Assembly: GCA_029718625.1 (NCBI GenBank)
Contig: CM056377.1
Span: forward strand, 110,842,407 to 110,906,406
DNA length: 64,000 nucleotides
Reading direction: 5' to 3'
DNA from: Synaphobranchus kaupii
Lineage: Eukaryota > Chordata > Actinopteri > Anguilliformes > Synaphobranchidae
The notes beneath the pieces were generated by a model. The model did no database searches, was not told the DNA's origin, and saw only the letters and a list, made by a program, of their open reading frames with translations. Within the stretch, counting starts at the first letter, position 1. Each line of letters starts with the position of its first letter. Positions 53,751 to 64,000 of the stretch are shown here, piece after piece. Made by a program: the position numbers and the translations under genes.

Positions 53751-54030
53751 ATTTTAGTGATCGGCTTGGCATGACCCATGCTGACATTTTAGTGATCGGC
53801 TTGGCATGACCCATGCTGACATTTTAGTGATCGCCTTGGCATGACCCATGCTGACATTTTAGTGATCGGCTTGGCATGACCCATGCTGACATTTTAGTGA
53901 TCGGCTTGGCATGACCCATGCTGACATTTTAGTGATCGCCTTGGCATGACCCATGCTGACATTTTAGTGATCGGCTTGGCATGACCCATGCTGACATTTT
54001 AGTGATCGGCTTGGCATGACCCATGCTGAC
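53751..54030. repeat. 35-bp minisatellite with trimeric order
   Basis: Eight exact-length tandem units, each beginning ATTTTAGTGATCG and ending CATGACCCATGCTGAC. The only visible variation is GGC versus GCC after the ATC: units run GGC, GGC, GCC, GGC, GGC, GCC, GGC, GGC. This means a 105-bp trimer was the unit of later amplification. Confidence 0.98.
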
Positions 54031-54219
54031 CCATTTTTCTCCTAATATGGAATCATAAGCTGTGTTCTTTAGTCACTGCTTTGCCATATAGACTTGAAGA
54101 AGGTATTGCACACACACACTCCTCTGATGTACACACTTCTGATGCAGTGACTATTTTTCATGCTGCAGTCCACACAGTACTACAGGACAGCTAACGCTGC
54201 TTGGAGAGAGAGGCATATA

Positions 54220-54878
54220 CAGTGGCGTAATTTCAGCAAACAGTAGGGTATGGCAAGTTAGCTGGGGGGGGGGGGTGAAATGCTCGAGCGATTTTTAAAA
54301 TTTTTAAATAGTGGATTTTGGTGACTTCTAAAGAAAGATTATTCTAAAAATGATCTATCATTAGTTGTAAACTAATAGCGATTAGCATTTAGCTATCTAA
54401 TGTGGTAAAACATAGTAAACAATGTATGATTAGCTAGGTTGACAAACATTCTTGAAATTATCAAAAAACAAGTTCATTTCAGAGACATTAGTCTCTGCTC
54501 TGTGAACTTTCTAGCTGGATAGCATATGTAGTCGTAGCTCATATTTCCTATTCCCTTCTTGCAGCAATAAAAAACAATTCCCACATTAGACTAATGTTAA
54601 TTAATTATACACTTAATTTTTTTAAGCAAGATTTTCAGGACTGTTGCTGTCTGCTACCTAGCTAGCTGCTGGTCAACTAGCTAGCGTTAGCAGGATAGCT
54701 TAACGTGCTGGCGAAAGTGATTAGCAGGAAAAGCCAATTCTGAGCGAAGTATTTCAACAGTAGTAGCATAATGGGTAAGCCTTAAGCTTCTTCCTCTCCA
54801 GGCAGAGTAGCAGGACAGCAGCGAAGCGGCGCCTGAATCGCCTTTGAAACCGGAGGCTATACCCAAATGACGCCACTG
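54220..54878. mobile_element. hAT-type element, non-autonomous
   Basis: Ends CAGTGGCGTAATTT and AAATGACGCCACTG (one mismatch inverted). Flanks GGCATATA (54212-54219) and GGCATATC (54879-54886) form a 7/8 target duplication. The interior has a G12 tract at 54264-54275 and no transposase signature. Confidence 0.78.
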
Positions 54879-56681
54879 GGCATATCTCACTGACAACAAT
54901 CTGATAGCCTGTGGGCATGTTGATGGGAGGAGTCAATCAGTGGAAAACAAAAAACCATTAACTTCACCCACCTGTAATAATCCAAAATACACAAGTGTGG
55001 CCCATTTGATCATTTGACTTTTGTGAAATTGTTATTGTTATTTTGCTATGGTTTTATGTTTTTTTTTGGACAAATCAACAAAGGGTAACATTTTGAGTTA
55101 CTGATATGATAAATAAAATGACTTTTGGCATTGCTGTGATAATCATTTCATTTTTGTTCCCAAATGGGGAAGACATTTTTCACGAATAATATGTGCTAAA
55201 AATAGATGGAAAAATAGCAAACATAAAGGTTAATGTGAACATTCATCATATTTTATATAAGAAAAAAATTATTTTAATGTGAAAGGGCAGACAGACATTC
55301 CCAGGCAAGTGAAGCACAGGTTGAACAGGAAATTACACTTTAATTCTTCTATACGTTGTGTCACTGTTAGTCATTGTTGCATGCCAGTAAAGAGGTAACA
55401 CTAATGCCCTGCATTCCCCCACAATGCTTAGAATGAATCATTTCCTTGAAGAAAATAAAACATTATGGACGCGAATCAAGGCACTCTTGAAATACACTGA
55501 GAAACCTGTTAATATTTAATGTGGGGCTTTGTCAGGCCCCCTAACTGGTTGCAACGCTGTCTTTCATAAACTCACTTTGGGAGCATTAAACTGTGCACAG
55601 GATATTTGTCCTTCTTGTAATTCACCTTTTGCCCCCGCACCAGTGCTTACCTGCGATTATGAATATTACATAGCCTGATACAAATGTTTTATTTGAGCAC
55701 ACGTCATTTCAAGGACCGTACTTTCTTTTAGAGGAAGCACCGGGTAATTATATTGTAAATAAATATACACATTCAACACAGTAGACTCCTCAAATTACAT
55801 CCCAGGATTAAATTGTGACTGGACCAGTGAAGGAGAAGGGAACCAGCACAATGGAAGCTGTTTATGCCTCCCGTCACAGCATCTCTTGGCCTTTCATAGA
55901 CTAATTGGCATTTGCTCATAGTGTCACAGCTGGTTAAAAATGCAGACCTTTGAGCACAGAGCCCAGAATTCCCATAAGGATTCCTTTTCCTTGTCAGTGA
56001 GCGGTCTTTACGGCGGCGGTAATGGATAAAAGAGAGAGGCGCACGTTGCTGTGGCCCCTCTCCACTGAAGGAAGCTGTTATTAGTGTGGCCTCCAGCCTA
56101 GCGCTTTAGTGAATTCCTCAGCGGACCTGTCACATCCCAACATGCAGGACGGCTTTCACAGACAATTTGCCCAGGAAGCATTTGACAGACGACCTTGAGC
56201 GTTTCTTCTGCAATTACTCCAAGGGCTCTGATCTAGGCTCCCGTGGAAGAGAAACCACAGATACTGTATATCACACAGATATATCACTCCATATAATGTG
56301 CCCACTGGAAATGTTTGTGGTTTGCTTTTCTTTTTTCTTTTCGTCTTTAACTCAGGATAATTTTATGTCTGTATTTGGCAAAATCATTATTTGTCAGGTC
56401 GACCTTGACAGTGGCACTTAGCGGCTTTTAACAAACTGTAGCGTAGCGTCTAGAAGCGAGATGGGGAAACACGAAAAAAAATCGACTTGGAAAAAAAGGA
56501 GTTTCCCATCATGCACTTTTCCGCATGCCTGAGGATTAGGCTAAAACAGGGTCGATATGATGATTCACTATGAAACGTATTCTCACCTTCAGCCTGTTTA
56601 GATACACATGTGCAGGGCTCAATACCAAAGCCACTGCAGAGTGAAACTGGCGGGTTCTGTTCCGGTGCGGTGGACACTTAC

Positions 56682-56838
56682 CACTGCTTCTGGTCGGCAT
56701 CGCAGTTGCAGTAATACTTGGGGTCGGTGCAGTTGCGATCGATGCCGCAGGCGCACTTCTGGATCCCGGGCCCCGAGCCGCCCCAGTAGAAGTGCTTCTC
56801 GCTGCCCTTCCCTACCCACCATGTGTATGGCGTTCCCT
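56682..56838 (-). CDS. cntnap2: cntnap2-like exon i (fibrinogen-like region)
   Basis: First exon in transcript order within the window. It encodes part of the fibrinogen-like domain of a Caspr2-type neurexin-family adhesion protein, which partners contactin-2 at axonal juxtaparanodes (family knowledge). The frame reads [19 protein letters not shown], then a cysteine-rich stretch containing [20 protein letters not shown], characteristic of CNTNAP2 rather than CNTNAP5-type paralogues. NCT is a possible N-glycosylation sequon. On the minus strand the acceptor is TTTTCAG just above 56838 and the donor is GTAAGT at 56681-56676. The exon is 157 nt and starts with the last two bases of a split codon. 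It ends after two bases of a Trp codon, which the next exon completes. Upstream exons (discoidin, LamG1, LamG2, EGF1) lie outside the window. Exon edges are inferred from splice consensus and frame continuity, not from cDNA. Confidence 0.95.
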
Positions 56839-57669
56839 CTGAAAACAACAGCAGAGACAGAGCCGTGTGAACAAAGCTACCGGCGCAACACCACGTGAGC
56901 GCAGAACACGCGCGTCACCATTTCTAATCTCGCCGTCATCAACACTGACTGTCAGCGGCTTCCATAGAGATGTCTGTTCAAATGCCTCCATATTTAATAA
57001 AAGCGATTCCCATTACCAATCAATCTACTACTACCAATCAAGGCTAGTGACAAACCCTCAACAGCAAAGCATATCTGATGTGCCGGGAGAACTGGAGATA
57101 AACAATGTGTTGAAAGTGATCTATCCACAGAAAAACATATAACCAAAACAAGTATTTCACTGACTGCTCATCACAGTAGCTGACTCCAAGGTGACGGTTT
57201 CAGATTTTTAATATATCATGCAATATCGTCTTGCATACCTCAGATAACAGCACAGAATGTTTCAGGGCAGCAGGGGACTGCTACGCATACATTTAGCATA
57301 TCAAGCAGTTAACCTCATGAACTGCAGAGTGTCCGCAAAGAAAAATTGAAGCTCGATATTAACAATTTCATCAAACCAACTCTGAGAACATCCTCAATAA
57401 AGAAGTTATGAGAGTATATTGGATATATGATTTTATACTATAAATATATCTGTTTTTATATTGTTTATGTTAATTGAGTCTGAAAACAGTAAGGTGGCAT
57501 ATAAAAAGAAGTGCTACAGTCAGCGCATGTCCCAAAGGCAGAACCTCTGTATGCTTCCATAACCACTCCTCTAAATATAAATTACAAAGTAAATCAACAA
57601 CATTAAATATTGATATGTGGAACTGTTTTGCGAATTCATATTTCCATAGAAACACCTAACTTCCTACCC

Positions 57670-58054
<385 letters not shown>

Positions 58055-58865
58055 CAGTGCCCTGGCACCCCTGGTAAAGATGAGTAAAAAGGTTATAAAA
58101 AATTCACACACTGAAAAAATTTGAAAAATCCAACCTTTAATTGAAGTAAATTTATTATGAGAAAAAAAAAATCCATCATCAAGACATAATTATTTTTAAT
58201 AAACCATTTGTGCCACAATTATTGGCACCCCTGCATTTATTTATAGAATAAAGTAATAATTTTTAATATTTGGTCGCATATGCATGCCATGACTTCCTGA
58301 TTTCTGTGACCCAACAACATCAAAAGACTCTTGCTATCTTATTTTCTGGTACTCTTACAAGCGATACTATAATGCCTCTGCATTTGAATGGATCTCTATG
58401 GGAATTGGGGGGTGGGACTAGATTTAGCTGTAAATTACACTGGAACAGTATGGAACACATGGTTGGCTAAATGGCTCTAAGTCATCAAGGGTCTGACATA
58501 TCAAACAAGCCTTAAACCATCACTTTGCTGCCAGATATGCAGTAGATATGGATGGATAACTTGAAGGGTTTTCTTCAATCGGAACATTTGTCAGGAGAAA
58601 CAACCCTTAAAGTGATCCATCCATATCTACTGCATATCTGGCAGCAGAGTGATGGTTTGAGGCTTGTTTGATACCGCAGACCCTTGATGACTTACAGCCA
58701 TTTTACCAACCATGTATTCCATACTTTTCCAGCATAAGTTACAGCTAAATCTAGTCCCACCCCCCAATTCCCACAGAGATCCATTCAAATTCACCAAACG
58801 GTGATTTTTTTCTAACCCTTTTTACTCATCTTTACCAGGGGTGCCAATAATAGTGGAGGGCACTA
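58055..58865. mobile_element. Tc1/mariner MITE, CAGTGCCC ends with Sleeping Beauty-type core
   Basis: Left end CAGTGCCCTGGCACCCCTGG after TA. Right end CCAGGGGTGCCAATAATAGT followed by GGAGGGCACTA. An inner terminal motif, CACAATTATTGGCACCCCTG (about 58213), gives an IR/DR-like left arm. The core, about 58265-58800, is homologous to 2775-3370 (TTTGGTCGCATAT, CAACAACATCAAAAGACTCT, AATTGGGGGGTGGGACTAGA) and is palindromic around 58580. The right inner repeat is lost. No transposase. Confidence 0.87.
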
Positions 58866-59357
58866 CATATCTGCCTTTCTGACTGTTCTAATATGTTGAA
58901 TTTGTACAACGTTCTGTGAAAATTAATTTCTGTTGAATGTAGAAATAACTGAATAGAATAGTAATGACTGGTAAAAAAAAAAAACATAGATTATTCATCC
59001 TTTTTTGCAAATACAGAAATGTTGGTGACATAAATTGCAGGTGCTCCGAATCCGTAATGCTCTTTTGAAACTTGTACTTTTACCTTGTTGACTTGTACTT
59101 TCACAGCTCACAGTGATCTGGAAACAGGTATAATTACAACTCTCAAGGTAAACAGAATAGTTGCTTATTAAGAACATTAGCGTTTCAACTTGTTGGAGTT
59201 CTTCATGTGACAGGGGGTGGCTGGTGTGCTTATTTTGAATGCTGCCTGTTTTCACTGGAATGGATAATCCTACCACATAACCCAACAAGATTTACCCAGA
59301 AAAATGGCAGCTCTGCAAATGGATAAAATCACTAATTCCCCAAGGTATTCACATGCA

Positions 59358-59361
59358 TACA

Positions 59362-59424
<63 letters not shown>

Positions 59425-59461
59425 GCACACACACACACACACACACACGCACACACACACA
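59358..59461. repeat. (ACGC)n/(CA)n microsatellite
   Basis: About 16 ACGC units followed by (CA)n. It also produces long open frames in several phases that are not genes. Confidence 0.97.
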
Positions 59462-61185
59462 AGCAGGGTTTGACCACTGGACAAATGAAATCAATCAATT
59501 CCATTCGTTAGGGCAGTACTACACTTGCTGGCTAACCAAACTTGTGGCAAAAATGGCACACAAGGCTTGGTTTATCAGCCCAAACACGGCTTGGTTTATC
59601 AGCTCAAACACGGAGCAGATGGACGGCGCCGCCGTTTAAGCACTCTGGTTCCTCTGCGCTGCGCCTTGCAGCGGGAGGAAACCGTTCATTAATGGAGGAA
59701 TCAATGAAATAAATAAAGAGATGGGACAGATACCCCTTCAGCCTGGAGACATTCTTCATGCGAGTTAATTAGCAGTGCACACACCTGCTGCTCTGGAGCG
59801 AAACACAAATTAAGACTGCTTCATTTAGACCCTTGTCCTCCAGAACACATTCACTGGCATTGTTGGGGCAGAGCAAACTCAGACTGCAGACGGGCTGGCA
59901 GCCAGAGAGCATCCCCCTCCCCCTCCCCACACACCCACGCACACGCACTGGCGCTAGCCCATGCAAGCGCAGCTCCAATAAGTGGGAAAAATAAGTCAAT
60001 ATGGATGGGTGAAGGTCTGAGGGAAAAAAAAGTGATGGGTTCTCCAGGTTAAACACTGTGGCGGAGGAGCCTGCCAAGGCCGGGGGGGGGGGTGGCACCG
60101 GGTGACGGGGAGGGGCAGGCAGGTCGACGCAGGTACACGGTAATGAGCTGACATCAGGCAGTCAGGAAGCGGTCACCTGCCACCCGCCGGAGCAGGAAGT
60201 GAGGGGCACGGGGGGCCACCACCCGTCGCGGCCCAGCGGAGGCACGCGTCATTAGGCCCGGGCGCTGCCACGCTAGCATGCTAATGCTCTCACCTTTTCC
60301 ATCACGTCTAATCAAACAGACATTTACTGCTGCCCTGTGGCCTGTGCAGATTAATCCGCAAGACTCGGGTAAAACAAAGTCTCTTCCGCATCGCAGCGAA
60401 GTGGAATCGGATGGGAAAAGCACATTATTCATGCTACTAAAATCGAATTACATTCACTGATACGGAGAGAGCGGCGAGGCTCTTTCCCATTTGTCTTTGT
60501 ATCAGCATCTAAAGAAGTAAATTCGACAAATGTAAATCGTTGCGATTCTTAAGAAGTCTGCCTCTTTTGATGCGCCCACAAAATGCCACAAAATGGCAGC
60601 TTTGTATTCACAGAGGGGGAGTTTTCAATAAACACACTTCGTGTCTCGGGTTACACGCTTCTTTTCAGAGCTCCTTTTTATTTCTGAAGCACGGAGGAAA
60701 AAGAGGAGTTATTTCAATAAGAAAAAAATATTAATGCCCTCAAAACACAAGAGGGGGGAGAACAGCTGTTTCAGGATAAAGGCTGAATGCAATTCTCTTG
60801 TTCGCCATTTTCGCATGTTTGCCTACACAGTTCTCTGGTGGGAGGAATGTGTATTGTTTCACAAATAACTTCAAAACCAAACTGCGAGGACGGTTCGTTC
60901 CCTTTATTCTTCTTCCAAAACTCGCGACTTGGGTAACATAACTAAATCCTGCAGCAAATATTTCAATCCTTCCCCGAAAAAAAATCGATCAACAGCACCA
61001 AAATCTCATTTCCATTATATCGAGTTATTTGTCCTTTGAAGCTCTGTAATACCATTTCACTAGCGTACTCCAAAGGACATATCTTTCAATCTTTATCTGG
61101 GCGCCCACCTCTACTGTTGTTTCAGATATCCGCCCGAAGACAAGCAAATAACAGAGAGTGGCATTTTGGCTTCTACAGAGGGAAT

Positions 61186-61188
<3 letters not shown>

Positions 61189-61216
<28 letters not shown>
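61189..61216. repeat. GA microsatellite
   Basis: About 14 GA units. Confidence 0.95.
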
Positions 61217-61219
<3 letters not shown>

Positions 61220-64000
61220 AGCTGTCCCATGTAAATGACAAGATTTGAGCTCCCTATGTTTGGCCTGGCTGACAGCTTCATTTAGCCACCAGGCAGATCA
61301 CAGGCCTGCCTCTCAGCTTGAGTCCCAGGAGTTGTGGACCATTAGGGCCGCGTAGTAGCATGCTTGTCTGCTCCTTCCTTTCATAGAGAGCTCTCCAGGG
61401 GGACTGGGTTGGGAGGTGAGGGAGAGAAGCTCATCAAGGACTTGGGGAGCGGGGCCTTTCTTTGGAGATAGATGACAGGCCACCGGGCCACCGTGAAGGC
61501 CCTGCTGATCGAAACTCATTTAACGGTCAAAATGGCGCCGTTCCTCAGAGTGAACACCTCATTTCACTAGCTGAACAAATTACTCCTGGATAATAACGTG
61601 CAAATCGCAGATGTTTGCAGGTAACCTTTCCAGAATCGGTGCTGCTCGGCATTGATCTCATTCCTTCTTTTTAACCAGCCAATCTGATTACTCTGTACTG
61701 TACAATATGCATTATGAGCTACATACAAATACTGATTGTGTTTCTACAGCTCTAAGTGGAGAATCCCAGGCCTTTTCCTGAGAGGGTCTCTCTCTAGCGA
61801 ATGACATAGGCACCAGGTAGTCAGCACATAAAGTGTCACCTCAGCACACCACAACAGACCGGGTCAAAAAGCAACACCAAATGTGTTTATGAACAACCTA
61901 AAAACTGCTCAGAAACTTTTTAAGAATGGCTCCCGAAGGGTTACGCTGTCACAGCCACAAATTGTGACAGTCTGAACAAGTCCTGTCAGACAGCCGTCCC
62001 TTAACAAGATCTGTATTGATCTGCAGTATGACTTTATCTAATGCAGCTAGGTTTGACTTCCATTGGCGAGTGATTTATCCTTGGGCACTTAGCAGTTTAC
62101 CATGCTGTTTAATTTTATTTCTTTGGGAATTCTTAATTGAAACTTCAGTGATATGTAATGTGGCAAATGCAGGGTCATTACCCTCCTATATGCACAAAAT
62201 AATAGGAAAAATGGACCTCATTATGTTGTCTGTATTTCTAACACCCATTAAAACCTCTTCAGACTAACATAAAATGATTATAAAGGGAGGTAGCACAAAA
62301 TAATGGAGTCAACTGAAAGGTCTCTAAATCACACACTGCAAGGCTGAGGAGAATTAGACTTTAAATGTGCCAGCATTTCTGAACTTTTACAGGAACAATT
62401 GAATATATCAGTATAACATACTTGCTCTTTACAGGTTACAGGGGATTTTAAAGGATAGACCTGGAGTCCATCAACATTGTCCTCATCTTTACAAATATTT
62501 ATAAATAAATGTGAATTTGTCGTTCTGCATTTATTTGTAAGGCAAAGTTGATGACAAATGTTGATGGAATACGAGCCATGAAGTCCCCTTTAAATATGTG
62601 AGATATTACCAAAGTGAATAATGTAAAATGAGTTATAGGTATTATTTAGATTTTGCAGTAATGTGAAGCAAAATAGGAAATGGTGTGTTCATACGTCAGC
62701 AGTTTAGGCAATCACCACCAAAACGACTAAATGAATAGCTTAAACAAGACGAAGCCTTTGGCATTTACCTCTTTATTTAATCTTTATCACATTGTGTTAA
62801 AGGAATGGCAAACATGATCCGGAACTTGAAATATATGAAGGTTTTTTTGTTTATTGCAGCTTCAGCTGTTATAAATATCTTCACTCGGGGAAACCGACGG
62901 TCTGAATTGCATTAGCAATTCGCACCCCTTTAGCCTGGGGAGACAAAAAACCTTTTTATTTTGCACTCTGACCGTTTGAAAATGGGAGAGCTTGGAGAGA
63001 GTGACAGAGCCAGCGTGAGGAATTATTAACACGAATCAACGGGAAATTCTTGCCACTGCAGTGGGACTTGGACACAAATGAGGTCATTGATCAATCCGCG
63101 CGCTGTCACTGTGGCTTTTTACTGTTTACCGCCAAGTTCCCCTCTCCAGGTGCTCCACTGCTTTCAGACGCCCTCAATGTATCCCACGCCGTCCTCGAAA
63201 ACCTCTTTAAAACTCTTTCTACCTCTTTCCCTCCGTCTCTCTCTCCCGCCTTTCCCTCCCCTGCATAATGCACCAATAATCTCTCCAATAATCTTTTAGG
63301 ATTTCTCTCTCATTATATGTCGTGCTTTTGTTGAGAAGCGAACTAGCACCCTCGCATTCCCCGATAAGAAACGATACTGTATTCGTGTGAATCGTTTCCT
63401 CACGCAGAGTGTGATTAGCATTGATACCGACCAGTGACTATAACGTGATTTGCTGAATTTATAATCCCTCATCGGGATTCTGTGCTCCTGCCGATTTAGT
63501 GTCAAGTTTTCCCGTGCAACTGACCAGCCGTGCATATTAAAATAATTATTTAGGCCCTCCAGTTGTCTGTTGTTTCAAGGCATTTAGCATCTGGTGTTTT
63601 AGAAATGTTTTTTTAATAAAAATTACGGTTAGACAATTGGGCAGATGTGCGACAGAGGCTGCCTGCTTGTGTAATTATTCAACATGACATTGATGCCATT
63701 CCTTTAACGCTATCATTGAAACAGAACAAAACAGCCACTGAGAATTAAGGAGAGCAACGCTATTGGATGGAGATAAACACATGGGGTGGGGTGACTCCAG
63801 GGTGAAGGTGACTGAGCAGAGAAGGGACTTCAGCCAAGCACGTTTGCCCACAGAAGCTCTCACCCAATACACTATATGACACCGAAGGCCCACATGCGCA
63901 AATGTGTGAACTGAACAGGTCACGGAGTTGGAGAATATAGTATTTGCAACAGTACTACTGTTACAGGGCAATTCACCTCATAATGCTCATTTGCACATTC

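Larger units (their letters stand above)
53163..56681 (-). other. cntnap2-like intron between exons i and ii
   Basis: 3.5-kb GT-AG intron containing the 35-bp minisatellite (53751-54030) and an hAT element (54220-54878). The remainder, about 54.9-56.6 kb, has no recognised feature. Confidence 0.85.

Noticed and set aside
53751..54030. Possible CRISPR-like array
   Set aside because: Units are contiguous with no unique spacers; this is a eukaryotic minisatellite.

Overview
This is vertebrate, almost certainly ray-finned (teleost) fish, genomic DNA. It is intron-dominated and AT-rich, and full of CA/GT, GA and tetranucleotide microsatellites. It carries Tc1/mariner ends of the Sleeping Beauty type, hAT, piggyBac-like and Harbinger MITEs, a 5S-rRNA-derived SINE, and tRNA-headed SINEs whose 3' tail resembles fish L2-clade (UnaL2-type) LINEs. 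That tail would fit an eel or other elopomorph, but the lineage is not settled by sequence reading alone. No bacterial, viral or CRISPR features were seen.

One gene accounts for all convincing coding sequence: a contactin-associated protein-like gene closest to CNTNAP2 (Caspr2), read on the minus strand and running off both window ends. Eight consecutive exons were placed to the base by splice signals and continuous reading frame: 56682-56838, 53035-53162, 30255-30425, 19431-19649, 13432-13668, 10551-10781, 8980-9113 and 1143-1236. They total 1371 nt (457 codons). They encode the end of the fibrinogen-like region, laminin-G domain 3, the second EGF domain and the first part of laminin-G domain 4. 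The N-terminal discoidin, LamG1, LamG2 and EGF1 exons lie beyond base 64000. The rest of LamG4, the membrane span and the cytoplasmic tail lie before base 1. The paralogue (cntnap2a or cntnap2b) cannot be decided here.

Introns by region. 1237-8979 holds a nested transposon (an hAT foldback and a piggyBac-type MITE inside a Sleeping Beauty-like Tc1 element), two CpG-rich patches and a large GA satellite. 9114-19430 is mostly plain, with a UG repeat against one splice acceptor and one hAT MITE. 19650-30254 starts with a 47-bp minisatellite that begins inside the coding exon and copies its splice acceptor, then has two tRNA-SINEs, a Tc1 MITE, a GT array and a GC-rich minisatellite. 30426-53034 contains two near-identical Harbinger MITEs carrying a Myb/SANT-like ORF fragment, another Tc1 element, a 5S SINE plus a partial inverted copy, two palindromic MITEs and a broken Tc1 transposase. 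53163-64000 contains a 35-bp minisatellite with trimer structure, an hAT element, a long ATCT array with a chimeric Tc1 element abutting it, and then largely repeat-poor sequence.

The most unusual point is the 47-bp minisatellite at 19625-20263. It was seeded across an exon-intron boundary, so the intron carries 13 extra copies of a functional-looking 3' splice site plus the first 25 coding bases of a LamG3 exon.
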